Assembly (NCBI GenBank): GCA_029718625.1
Contig: CM056389.1
Span: 14,656,452 to 14,720,451 of the forward strand
Direction: 5' to 3'
DNA length: 64,000 nucleotides
Source of the DNA: Synaphobranchus kaupii
Lineage: Eukaryota > Chordata > Actinopteri > Anguilliformes > Synaphobranchidae
Shown one piece after another: positions 48,501 through 61,391 of the stretch. Made by a program: the position numbers and the translations under genes. Position 1 is the first letter of the stretch; each line of letters starts with the position of its first letter. Under the pieces are notes generated by a model, which did not search any database, was not told the origin of the DNA, and saw nothing but the letters and a program-made list of their open reading frames with translations.

Positions 48501-51500
48501 TAACACATAAACCCACAGCTCCGATCACCTGTTTAACATATAAACCTACAGCTCTGATCACCTGTTTAACACATAAACCTACAGCTCTGATAACCTGTTT
48601 AACACATAAACCCACAGCTCTGCTCACCTGTTTAACACATAAACCTACAGCTCTGATCACCTGTTTAACACATAAACCTACAGCTCTGATCACCTGTTTA
48701 ACACATAAACCTACAGCTCTGATCACCTGTTTAACACATAAACCTACAGCTCTGATCACCTGTTTAACATATAAACCTACAGCTCTGATCACCTGTTTAA
48801 CACATAAACCTACAGCTCTGATAACCTGTTAACACATAAACCCACAGCTCTGATCACCTGTTTAACATATAAACCTACAGCTCTGATCACCTGTTTAACA
48901 CATAAACCCACAGCTCTTATCACCTGTTTAACATATAAACCTACAGCTCTGATCACCTGTTTAACACATAAACCTACAGCTCTGATCACCTGTTTAACAC
49001 ATAAACCCACAGCTCTGATCACCTGTTTAACACATAAACCCACAGCTCTGATCACCTGTTTAACACATAAACCTACAGCTCTGATCACCTGTTTAACACA
49101 TAAACCCACAGCTCTTATCACCTGTTTAACATATAGACCTACAGCTCTGATCACCTGTTTAACACATAAACCCACAGCTCTAATCACCTGTTTAACACAT
49201 AAACCTACAGCTCTGATCACCTGTTTAACACATACACATACAGCTCTGATCACCTGTTTAACACATAAACCTACAGCTCTGATCACCTGTTTAACACATA
49301 AACCTAAAGCTCAGATCACCTGTAAAACACATAAACCTACAGCTCTGATCACCTGTAAAACACATAAACCTACAGCTCTGATCACCTGTTTAACACATAA
49401 ACCCACAGCTCTTATCACCTGTTTAACATATAAACCTACAGCTCTGATCACCTGTTTAACACATAAACCTACAGCTCTGATCACCTGTTTAACACATAAA
49501 CCCACAGCTCTGATCACCTGTTTAACACATAAACCCACAGCTCTGATCACCTGTTTAACACATAAACCTACAGCTCTGATCACCTGTTTAACACATAAAC
49601 CCACAGCTCTTATCACCTGTTTAACATATAAACCTACAGCTCTGATCACCTGTTTAACACATAAACCCACAGCTCTAATCACCTGTTTAACACATAAACC
49701 TACAGCTCTGATCACCTGTTTAACACATACACATACAGCTCTGATCACCTGTTTAACACATAAACCTACAGCTCTGATCACATGTAAAACACATAAACCT
49801 ACAGCTCTGATCACCTGTAAAACACATAAACCTACAGCTCTGATCACCTGTTTAACACATAAACCCACAGCTCTTATCACCTGTTTAACATATAAACCTA
49901 CAGCTCTGATCACCTGTTTAACACATAAACCTACAGCTCTGATCACCTGTTTAACACATAAACATACAGCTCTGATCACCTGTTTAACACATAAACCTAC
50001 AGCCCTGATGACCTGTTTAACACATAAACATACAGCTCCGATAACCTGTTTAACACATAAACCCACAGCTCTGATCACCTGTTTAACATATAAACCTACA
50101 GCTCTGATCACCTGTTTAACACATAAATCCACAGCTCTTATCACCTGTTTAACATATAAACCTACAGCTCTGATCACCTGTTTAACACATAAACCCACAG
50201 CTCTGATCACCTGTTTAACACATAAACCTACAGCTCTGATCACCTGTTTAACACATACACATACAGCTCTGATCACCTGTTTAACACATAAACCTACAGC
50301 TCTGATCACCTGTTTAACACATAAACCTACAGCTCTGATCACCTGTAAAACACATAAACCTACAGCTCTGATCACCTGTAAAACACATAAACCTACAGCT
50401 CTGATCACCTGTTTAACACATAAACCCACAGCTCTTATCACCTGTTTAACATATAAACCTACAGCTCTGATCACCTGTTTAACACATAAACCTACAGCTC
50501 TGATCACCTGTTTAACACATAAACCTACAGCTCTGATCACCTGTTCAACACATAAACATACAGCTCTTATCACCTGTTTAACATATAAACCTACAGCTCT
50601 GATCACCTGTTTAACACATAAACCCACAGCTCTAATCACCTGTTTAACACATAAACCTACAGCTCTGATCACCTGTTTAACACATAAACCTACACCTCTG
50701 ATCACCTGTTTAACACATAAACATACAGCTCTGATCACCCGTTTAACACATAAACCTACACCTCTGATCACCTGTTTAACACATAAACCCACAGCTCTGA
50801 TCACCTGTTTAACATATAAACCTACAGCTCTGATCACCTGTTTAACACATAAACCTACAGCTCTAATCACCTGTTTAACACATAAACCCACAGCACTGAT
50901 CACCTGTTTAACACATAAACCTACACCTCTGATCACCTGTTTAACACGTAAACATACAGCTCTGATCACCCGTTTAACACATAAACCTACACCTCTGATC
51001 ACCTGTTTAACACATAAACATACAGCTCTGATCACCCGTTTAACACATAAACCTACACCTCTGATCACCTGTTTAACACATAAACCCACAGCTCTGATCA
51101 CCTGTTTAACATATAAACCTACAGCACTGATCACCTGTTTAACACATAAACCTACACCTCTGATCACCTGTTTAACACGTAAACATACAGCTCTGATCAC
51201 CCGTTTAACACATAAACCTACAGCTCTGATCACCTGTTTAACATGTAAACATACAGCTCTGATCACCTGTTTAACACATAAACATACAGCTCTGATCACC
51301 TGTTTAACACATAAACATACAGCTCTGATCACCTGTTTAACACATAAACCTACAGCTCTGATCACCAGTTTAACACATAAACCTACAGCTCTGATCACCT
51401 GTTTAACACATAAACCTACAGCTCTAATCACCTGTTTAACACATAAACCTACAGCTCTGATCACCGGTTTAACACATAAACCTACAGCTCTGATCACCTG

Positions 51501-54500
51501 TTTAACACATAAACCTACAGCTCTGATCACCGGTTTAACACATAAACCTACAGCTCTGATCACCTGTTTAACACATAAACCTACAGCTCTGATCACCTGT
51601 TTAACACATAAACATACAGCTCTGATCACCTGTTTAACACATAAACCTACAGCTCTGATAACCTGTTTAACACAAACCCACAGCTCTGCTCACCTGTTTA
51701 ACACATAAACCTACAGCTCTGCTCACCTGTTTAACACATAAACCCACAGCTCTGATAACCTGTTTAACACATAAACCCACAGCTCTGCTCACCTGTTTAA
51801 CACATAAACCTACAGCTCTGCTCACCTGTTTAACACATAAACCTACAGCTCTGATCACCTGTTTAACACATAAACCCACAGCTCTGCTCACCTGTTTAAC
51901 ACATAAACCTACAGCTCTGATCACCTGTTTAACACATAAACCTACAGCTCTGATAACCTGTTTAACACATAAACCCACAGCTCTGCTCACCTGTTTAACA
52001 CATAAACCTACAGCTCTGATCACCTGTTTAACACATAAACCTACAGCTCTGATAACCTGTTTAACACATAAAACCACAGCTCTGATCACCTGTTTAACAT
52101 ATAAACCTACAATTCTGATCACCTGTTTAACACATAAACCTACAGCTCTGATAACCTGTTCAACACATAAACCCACAGCTCTGCTCACCTGTTTAACACA
52201 TAAACCTACAGCTCTGATCACCTGTTTAACACATAAACCTACAGCTCTGATAACCTGTTTAACACATAAACCCACAGCTCTGATCACCTTTTTAACATAT
52301 AAACCTACAGCTCTGATCACCTGTTTAACACATACACCCACAGCTCTGATCACCTGTTTAACACATAAACCTACAGCTCTGATAACCTGTTTAACACATA
52401 AACCCACAGCTCTGATCACCTGTTTAACATATAAACCTACAGCTCTGATCACCTGTTTAACACATAAACCTACAGCTCTGATAACCTGTTTAACACATAA
52501 ACCCACAGCTCTGCTCACCTGTTTAACACATAAACCTACAGCTCTGATCACCTGTTTAACACATAAACCTACAGCTCTGATAACCTGTTGAACACATAAA
52601 CCCACAGCTCTGATCACCTGTTTAACATATAAACCTACAGCTCTGATCACATTTTTAACACATACACCCACAGCTCTGATCACCTGTTTAACACATAAAC
52701 CCACAGCTCTGATCACCTGTTTAACACATAAACCCACAGCTCTGATAACCTGTTTAACACATAAACCCACAGCTCTGATCACCTGTTTAACATATAAACC
52801 TACAGCTCTGATCACCTGTTTAACACATAAACCTACAGCTCTGATAACCTGTTTAACACATAAACCCACAGCTCTGCTCACCTGTTTAACACATAAACCT
52901 ACAGCTCTGATCACCTGTTTAACACATAAACCTACAGCTCTGATAACCTGTTTAACACATAAACCCACAGCTCTGATCACCTGTTTAACATATAAACCTA
53001 CAGCTCTGATCACCTTTTTAACACATACACCCACAGCTCTGATCACCTGTTTAACACATAAACCCACAGCACTGATCACCTGTTTAACACATAAACCTAC
53101 ACCTCTGATCACCTGTTTAACACATAAACATACAGCTCTGATCACCCGTTTAACACATAAACCTACAGCTCTGATCACCTGTTTAACACATAAACATACA
53201 GCTCCGATCACCTGTTTAACACATAAACCCACAGGTCTGATCACCTGTTTAACATATAAACCTACAACTCTGATCACCTGTTTAACACATAAACCTACAG
53301 CTCTGATAACCTGTTCAACACATAAACCCACAGCTCTGCTCACCTGTTTAACACATAAACCTACAGCTCTGATCACCTGTTTAACACATAAACCTACAGC
53401 TCTGATAACCTGTTTAACACAAAAACCCACAGCTCTGATCACCTGTTTAACATATAAACCTACAGCTCTGATCACCTGTTTAACACATACACCCACAGCT
53501 CTGATCACCTGTTTAACACATAAACCTACAGCTCTGATAACCTGTTTAACACATAAACCCACAGCTCTGATCACCTGTTTAACATATAAACCTACAGCTC
53601 TGATCACCTGTTTAACACATAAACCTACAGCTCTGATAACCTGTTTAACACATAAACCCACAGCTCTGCTCACCTGTTTAACACATAAACCTACAGCTCT
53701 GATCACCTGTTTAACACATAAACCTACAGCTCTGATCACCTGTTTAACACATAAACCTACAGCTCTGATCACCTGTTTAACATACAAACCTACAGCTCTG
53801 ATCACCTGTTTAACACATAAACCTACAGCTCTGATCACCTGTTTAACATACAAACCTACAGCTCTGATCACCTGTTTAACACATAAACCTACAGCTCTGA
53901 TCACCTGTTTAACACATAAACCCACAGCACTGATCACCTGTTTAACACATAAACCTACACCTCTGATCACCTGTTTAACACATAAACATACAGCTCTGAT
54001 CACCCGTTTAACACATAAACCTACAGCTCTGATCACCTGTTTAACACATAAACATACAGCTCCGATCACCTGTTTAACACATAAACATACAGCTCTGATC
54101 ACCTGTTTAACATATAAACCTACAACTCTGATCACCTGTTTAACACATAAACCTACAGCTCTGATAACCTGTTCAACACATAAACCCACAGCTCTGCTCA
54201 CCTGTTTAACACATAAACCTACAGCTCTGATCACCTGTTTAACACATAAACCTACAGCTCTGATAACCTGTTTAACACATAAACCCACAGCTCTGATCAC
54301 CTGTTTAACATATAAACCTACAGCTCTGATCACCTGTTTAACACATACACCCACAGCTCTGATCACCTGTTTAACACATAAACCTACAGCTCTGATCACC
54401 TGTTTAACACATAAACATACAGCTCTGATCACCTGTTTAACATATAAACCTACAACTCTGATCACCTGTTTAACACATAAACCTACAGCTCTGATAACCT

Positions 54501-56300
54501 GTTCAACACATAAACCCACAGCTCTGCTCACCTGTTTAACACATAAACCTACAGCTCTGATCACCTGTTTAACACATAAACCTACAGCTCTGATAACCTG
54601 TTTAACACATAAACCCACAGCTCTGATCACCTGTTTAACATATAAACCTACAGCTCTGATCACCTGTTTAACACATACACCCACAGCTCTGATCACCTGT
54701 TTAACACATAAACCTACAGCTCTGATAACCTGTTTAACACATAAACCCACAGCTCCGATCACCTGTTTAACATATAAACCTACAGCTCTGATCACCTGTT
54801 TAACACATAAACCTACAGCTCTGATAACCTGTTTAACACATAAACCCACAGCTCTGCTCACCTGTTTAACACATAAACCTACAGCTCTGATCACCTGTTT
54901 AACACATAAACCTACAGCTCTGATCACCTGTTTAACACATAAACCTACAGCTCTGATCACCTGTTTAACACATAAACCTACAGCTCTGATCACCTGTTTA
55001 ACATATAAACCTACAGCTCTGATCACCTGTTTAACACATAAACCTACAGCTCTGATAACCTGTTAACACATAAACCCACAGCTCTGATCACCTGTTTAAC
55101 ATATAAACCTACAGCTCTGATAACCTGTTCAACACATAAATCCACAGCTCTGCTCACCTGTTTAACACATAAACCTACAGCTCTGATCACCTGTTTAACA
55201 CATAAACCTACAGCTCTGATAACCTGTTTAACACATAAACCCACAGCTCTGATCACCTGTTTAACATATAAACCTACAGCTCTGATCACCTGTTTAACAC
55301 ATACACCCACAGCTCTGATCACCTGTTTAACACATAAACCTACAGCTCTGATAACCTGTTTAACACATAAACCCACAGCTCTGATCACCTGTTTAACACA
55401 TAAACCTACAGCTCTGATAACCTGTTTAACACATAAACCCACAGCTCTGCTCACCTGTTTAACACATAAACCTACAGCTCTGATCACCTGTTTAACACAT
55501 AAACCTACAGCTCTGATAACCTGTTTAACACATAAACCCACAGGTCTGATCACCTGTTTAACATATAAACCTACAGCTCTGATCACCTGTTTAACACATA
55601 AACCCACAGCTCTGCTCACCTGTTTAACACATAAACCTACAGCTCTGATAACCTGTTTAACACATAAACCCACAGCTCTGATCACCTGTTTAACACATAA
55701 ACCTACAGCTCTGATAACCTGTTTAACACATAAACCCACAGCTCTGCTCACCTGTTTAACACATAAACCTACAGCTCTGATCACCTGTTTAACACATAAA
55801 CCTACAGCTCTGATAACCTGTTTAACACATAAACCCACAGGTCTGATCACCTGTTTAACATATAAACCCACAGCTCTGATCACCTGTTTAACACATAAAC
55901 CCACAGCTCTGATCACCTGTTTAACACATAAACCCACAGCACTGATCACCCGTTTAACACATAAACCTACAGCTCTGCTCACCTGTTTAACACATAAACC
56001 TACAGCTCTGATCACCTGTTTAACACATAAACCCACAGCTCTGATCACCTGTTTAACATATAAACCTACAGCTCTGATCACCTATTTAACACATACACCC
56101 ACAGCTCTGATCACCTGTTTAACACATAAACCTACAGCTCTGATCACCTGTTTAACACATAAACCCACAGCTCTGCTCACCTGTTTAACACATAAACCTA
56201 CAGCTCTGATCACCTGTTTAACACATAAACCTACAGCTCTGATAACCTGTTTAACACATAAACCCACAGCTCTGCTCACCTGTTTAACACATAAACCTAC
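36600..56300. repeat. Giant 33-bp satellite array, about 600 copies
   Basis: The consensus unit is GCTCTGATCACCTGTTTAAC followed by ACATAAACCCACA, 33 bp. Nearly every unit keeps the spacing. Common variants are at the GATCACC spot (GATAACC, GCTCACC, TATCACC, AATCACC), the AAACCC spot (AAACCT, AAACAT), ACATATAA, ACATACA and CCTGTAAAAC. Only a few one-base indels occur (for example near 43590, 43748, 45860, 48829 and 55062), so open frames of up to 1218 codons appear. They are repeats of VIRAVGLCVKQ on the minus strand and LITCLTHKPTA on the plus strand, with no sign of being genes. Domains of different variant mix alternate along the array. Confidence 0.98.
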
Positions 56301-56918
56301 TGTGGACGGGTACACTCATGTGTCCCTACATTACTACAGAGTGTGTGATTGGGGGTCAGTCTGTAGACCTGGGGGAAACCAGACAAGGGCACTGACCTCA
56401 GAACAGCTACAGGAAGAAGGGGAAATGCAGGGGAAAGAGGGGGAGCAAAAGAGATGGATGAAGGAATGCTTACTTTAATCAGGTTTAGCCTGTCATACTG
56501 CAATGAAAAGCAAAAAAAGAGGTAAAGAAAAATGCACAACCATGTAAACTGACAAAGAACAAAATGGCATGGACTAGCAGGGACACCCTCGCTTTTATAT
56601 CGCTTTAGTAAACCTGTACCCTGGACCAAGTGTTCAAAGACAGGATTTAAGACTATCACAGGCTTGTGAGGTCAGCTAATGGCAAGCAGACTTCCTGAAC
56701 GACGTCTTGCTAAACTGGCACGCTTCCTTTTCAATTCAGGTACTTCAAAGCAAAAAAAACTAAAAAATAAAAAACAAATTCAAACTCAAACTCGTATGTG
56801 GGAACTCATATATAAAAGAAACGCACGTTTAAAAAATGAAATGCAGAGAACAACAATGCGTACCATAACACTCAGTTAAGGTACCTGCCCCTATGAAAAT
56901 GAAATACATTGAAATATA
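56301..56918 (-). other. gramd1b: Unique sequence at the right edge of the satellite
   Basis: This is intronic sequence between the last satellite unit (ending ATAAACCTAC at 56300) and the Tc1 element. There is no clear mobile-element border or exon. A minus-strand frame at 56297-56659 has no recognised similarity. Confidence 0.5.
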
Positions 56919-57460
56919 CACTGCCTGGCCAAAAAAAAAGTCGCCGTAGCACTCGTCATGCATAGTGCCCACTGTACAAGCCTCTGGAGGCAGTGTTATG
57001 ATCTGGGGTTGCTTCAATTGGTCAGGTCTAGGCTCAGCAACGTTATGCAGCAATAAAATTAAGTCAGCTGAGTACCTGAATGTACTGAATGACCAGGTTA
57101 TCCCATCAATGGGCATATTCCAGGATGACACTGCCAAGATTCATCGGGCTCAAATTGTGAAAGAGTGGTTCAGGGAGCATGAGGAATCATTTTCACACAT
57201 GAATTGGCCACCAGAGTCCTGACCTTAATCCCATTGAAAGTCTTTGGGATGTGCTGGAGAAGACTTTACGGAGTGGTTCAACTCTCCCATCGTCAATACA
57301 AGATCTCGGCCAAAAATTAACGCAACTCTGGACGGAAATAAATGTTGTGACGTTGCATAAGGTTGTTGAAACAATGCCACGACGAATGTGCGCCGTAATC
57401 AAAGCTAAAGGCGGTCCAACGAAATATTGAGTGTGTGACTTTTTTTTGGGCCAGGCAGTG
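56919..57460 (+). mobile_element. Tc1-like deletion derivative with intact ends
   Basis: The element is flanked by TA dinucleotides (56917-56918 and 57461-57462). It has terminal inverted repeats CACTGCCTGGCCAAAAAAAA on the left and the reverse complement CACTGCCTGGCCCAAAAAAA on the right. Inside, a frame at 56965-57222 encodes the middle of a Tc1 transposase: [20 protein letters not shown], then [19 protein letters not shown], which includes the second catalytic Asp region. A frameshift near the W-P-P segment (about 57215) moves the rest (LNPIESLWDVLEKTL and so on) to another frame. The N-terminal DNA-binding part is missing, so the copy cannot move itself. Confidence 0.92.
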
Positions 57461-57462
57461 TA

Positions 57463-57815
57463 TGTAACACTTCACAATGTAAGTGTAAATATACCAATTA
57501 TTGTTGCTTTCAGATATTGCAATATATATAGTACAATATATAGTGCACCATTTTCCAAAAGGTACATTTTTACAATGTATTTACAATTTACAATACTATA
57601 CGGAAAGGGGATAGAGAGAGTTTGAAATGCACATAATTGCACTACTCTTTTTTCCTATGGGTTATACCACTGTGCCATCTGCACCGCTGCCATTTTCATT
57701 GTAGTTCAAAGATACAGCTACTTGGGAGCCATTATGTTTTCTGTATTCTGATACATGTGAGTGCGCTTTTCCCCATCCTTGCTCTTGTACAGAACCTGAG
57801 CTAACAGGGCTGCAC
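57463..57815 (-). other. gramd1b: gramd1b intron 1, nothing recognised
   Basis: This AT-rich intronic DNA has no supportable feature. Confidence 0.5.
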
Positions 57816-58005
57816 AGGGCCCCTGTGATTGGCTGAGGATGAGATGGTCTGTGACACGGCTGAAGAGGGCCCCTGCGATTGGCTGAAGAGGGGATTGTCA
57901 GTAAGATGACTGCAGAGGGGCGCTGTGATTGACTGAGGTGGGGTTTGGTCTCTGACAGGGCTGAAGAGGGCCCCTGTGATTGGCTGAAGAGGAGGCTGTC
58001 TCTGG
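57815..58005. repeat. 50-bp minisatellite carrying CCAAT boxes
   Basis: About four units share GGGCCCCTGTGATTGGCTGA, with the GTGATTGG core at 57825, 57875, 57925 (as GTGATTGA) and 57976, so the period is about 50 bp. Most units contain an inverted CCAAT box (ATTGG). A CpG-rich, GC-rich stretch (58015-58140) follows directly. Confidence 0.8.
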
Positions 58006-58713
58006 GAGAGTGGAGGAAGGGCCCCCTCCCTCCCCGGTTCACATTAATCTGCGCTGCACGAGGGTCGTAGAGCCACACGGCTCACGTGGAGGGAGTCAGC
58101 TCACAGACCTCGGCTGCCCGGGTCGCCAGGGAGACGGGGGTGCGCAGCCAGTCACGTGGGAGCATGCGGGGGCAAGTCGCTAGCAGTGAAACCCAGCTGT
58201 GACGTGGCCTGATTGGTTCTCACTGAGCCGTGTGATGTAGGAAACAGCAAAGCTAAGCACATCTTCCTTGTTTCCACGCCGCTATATTATTTCAAATAGA
58301 TTCTCTTTCAAGCCATGTTTATTTGTGTTGTATGAGGATCTGCCATAAACGCTAACACGCCGAGGCGTAACCACAATCGAAAAATGTACAACGCCAGGCT
58401 TCTGAATCTCCAATTCTACAGCATGACATTACAGAACACTTTGAAAAATGTAATGATGCATGTTAACGTTGTCTTTTCGGGAAGGGAGAGGGGTAGTGTG
58501 GATGCTGTTGGAGGGACAACAAAAAAGGCATAATGAACACTACATCCGGGGAAGCTCATATCCCAAACGGGTGGCTGTTGGGGGTTTGTATTATGAGATA
58601 TTAAGGGATTGCAAACATTGGGTACAGCAGGAAGGTGACTGAACATCTGAACATGGTGCGATGGGGGCTGTGGGTTCACAGGGAGGGGGGGGGGGCACCA
58701 GGCAGACAGGCGA

Positions 58714-58738
58714 GGGGGGGGGGGGGGGGGGGGGGGGG
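58714..58738. repeat. (G)25 tract with flanking G runs
   Basis: An uninterrupted run of 25 G follows a 12-G run near 58684-58695. On the + strand this could form G-quadruplexes. On the gramd1b transcript it would be a C run. Confidence 0.9.
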
Positions 58739-58869
58739 TCTCGGGGAGGGGGTGGGTGGATTAAAAACAGAAAAGAGTGCCGCTTACTTTGGAAAGTCGC
58801 TTGTGAGACTAGCATGCACAAGAAGAAGAACAAAGAGATCAGAATTATTATTCGCTTCCTGTTTTCTAT

Positions 58870-59078
58870 TTAACTTATGTTTTTGGTTATTCTATAGTTC
58901 AGAATGTATAGCTGACTGTGTGTACTTCTCATGTTTATTACTAGGGATGGCTCCTACGCTGTGTGAAAGCTGTGCTTTGTCGGATTTGCTTTGTAGTCGC
59001 GTCAATGACCTTCAATATGCACTTATTGTACGTCGCTTTGGATAAAAGCGTCTGCCAAATGATTGTAATGTAATGTAA
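58870..59078 (+). mobile_element. 5'-truncated L2-type LINE 3' end
   Basis: The stretch TTTATTACTAGGGATGGCTC, then TATGCACTTATTGTACGTCG and CTTTGGATAAAAGCGTCTGC, ends in TGTAATGTAATGTAA. It matches the 3' end of the LINE copy at 61500-61969 over about 180 bp. It has no coding part. Confidence 0.8.
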
Positions 59079-59249
59079 AAAAAACTGTTGACCAACCATG
59101 TTTGAGAGAGCAGACATTTTGTGTGACAGTGGCAAAGAAACGCAGGCGAAGCATTCCACAGCCACCATGAGGGAGAAAAAGAGCGGGAAAAAGAGCGGGG
59201 CTGACAGACATTTAGATACATTTTTAAGAGAGTATTCCTGTATGGGAAT

Positions 59250-59251
59250 GC

Positions 59252-59282
<31 letters not shown>
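59250..59282. repeat. (TAA)n microsatellite
   Basis: About ten AAT/TAA units. Confidence 0.95.
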
Positions 59283-59283
<1 letters not shown>

Positions 59284-59289
59284 GGGACA

Positions 59290-61000
59290 GATGTTCCTTT
59301 GACCCTGCTATACAAAAGCAAAGTAGGTTTGGTTGTGGAAGACCTCGTACATGATTGGCTGGGCAGAGGCAGAGATATGCTTAGGGGCAGAGTTAGTGTG
59401 TGAGTCTGAGAAGAGGCTAGCCCTCACCCAGTTTCAGTCCCTGCATGTCAGTCTGCTACGGGGCCCAGGGCTCTGTGTCGGAGGTGCCACATCTAGGCCT
59501 TTTTCACCTCTCCTGCTAGCCAGCTTGCTACTGGCTACACCGCCTCACCTAGCCTAGCCGGATTGGCTACACCATTCCTACACTCCCTGCCCACGCTGAT
59601 TCCCCCAGGTCATCGCTGCTAATGAGCTCTCGTTTGGCCTTCCATGTAAATAAAGATAAATCTAATAGAAAGGAAGATGTTAGGATGACTGATGAACCTT
59701 ACTGAGCTGGTTCCCTGCCAGAAGGACAGAGCCCTGAATAAAAGGGGGAGGAGTTTAATCACATCTTTCCTGATTGGCTCCATTGCTTTGCCAAGAGCAA
59801 TAAATGACTAACTGTAATAAATGAGTAACTGGCTTTGAGGAAATGCAAAGGGTAGCATTCAAAACCACCGAGAAGTGTAGTATAATGGCCTTTCTACTTA
59901 AAGTGTGCAGTAAGAAAATGAAGCATGACTGAAAATTATATTTAAATAAAAAAAATAAATAATAAGATATTTTTAGGGCTTTATCGGACAGGACATTGTA
60001 GAGAGACAGAGAGAGGGAGACACGTGACAAAGGTTGGCTTGGTCAGACTTTGTCCACCGACATTGTGGCTCGTAATGAGCATGTGGACAGTGCTCTACAG
60101 GCCACGCCACCGAGACACCCACTCAAGAGTAAATGAATGAAGGGCACTGAGTTTGGGAGCCCCAGACTCTCTCTCTCTCTCTCTTTATTTACACTCACTC
60201 CATCCCACTTGTCCCCTAAATGCTCCCCCGGTCATCTGTCCTGACCCGGCCAGACTGCCAGCTCCAGTGGTGAGCCTGCTGAGTGAAGTGACCCGTGTGC
60301 TACAGGAAGTCACTGTATCATGTCACTACTCTTCATTAATTCGCAGACGGCAAATGCCACGTCCGGAACGTTCTAGTTTATGAACTGACACACTGTCTAA
60401 TGTTCAAAAGCGGGGCTGCATTCAGGGCTGAAGTTACTGTTTTTGCCTCTCGCTCAAATAAGGCTGTTGACCACACGTGTTTAAGTTCTATTATAATTCT
60501 CCCCTTAAATTTATGAACACAGTGCATGTTTGGCTCGTTAACATTTGCTTTTTTAATTCTTCATTGCCTGGCCAGATGTCCACACTTGTTTATGTAGTTG
60601 TGTGCAGCACAGCGCGATAAACACAATGTGAATATGCGACTTTCATTCTTCACGGCATGCACAGCCATTACTGACATAATGTGGGCTCAAGAGGGTAAAT
60701 AATCTCTCAGAACATGAAAAGAGTAATGAAGAAAAATGAACGGCTTGTTAAAATTGCGGGATTGCAACTGCGTTCGGAAGGAAAAGCAGCATACGCAGTG
60801 GTCCCCCCCCCAGGACGGAGTTTGAGAAGCACTCCTGTGGAGAATGCCTAATAAAGTACATCATTGTGTGAATGAGTGGAAAAGTTTGCCAGGTCATGAA
60901 CTAGAGGCAGAAACCCTTGTGGGCTTCATGTCTAGACTTGATGCAGTGGTGTAGACTGCAGGAAAGGGTAAATGACTAACCTAGATGGGCTGCTCTTTCC
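59290..61000 (-). other. gramd1b: gramd1b intron 1, nothing recognised
   Basis: No exon or complete mobile element was seen. There is a short (CT)n at 60168-60185 and a possible hAT-like end near 60805-60840. Confidence 0.45.
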
Positions 61001-61006
61001 ATTATG

Positions 61007-61138
61007 CACAGCCAAAATGCTGGTGTACATTTAACACCCTAGGGCGTTTATATATCAGTCTGTAGACTCAAACAAACACCCAAGGGGTGTAAAATGTACA
61101 CCAGCAGCGTTAAATTCACGCCGATATTTTTGCTGTGC
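61007..61138. mobile_element. Small foldback (hairpin) MITE
   Basis: The arms GCTGGTGTACATTTAACACC (61019 onward) and AGGGGTGTAAAATGTACACC (to about 61105) are near-perfect inverted complements. The outer ends CACAGCCAAAAT and ATTTTTGCTGTG also pair. The result is a roughly 130-bp foldback structure with a 24-bp loop. No target duplication was confirmed. Confidence 0.55.
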
Positions 61139-61391
61139 GTATTCTTATGTTCACAGGAAGATGAGTCTTGTGAACGACAGCATATTCCCCTGCTGGACAG
61201 TCTACAACGATCCACAAAGCAGACGCTTCCTGTACTCTAAATGTGCTCTTTGTCCATAAAAACCTTTGACCTCTTCTCGTTCGAGTATCAGAGACATGTG
61301 ACCAGGGTGCTATAATAAGAATGAGGACAGAGGTGACGGTACAAACAGCTTACGAGGTCTGAAGCAGCCCCAGCTACGCTCACACCTCAGA

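Noticed and set aside
36600..56300. CRISPR-like array
   Set aside because: Direct tandem units without spacers, in a vertebrate intron. It is a satellite.
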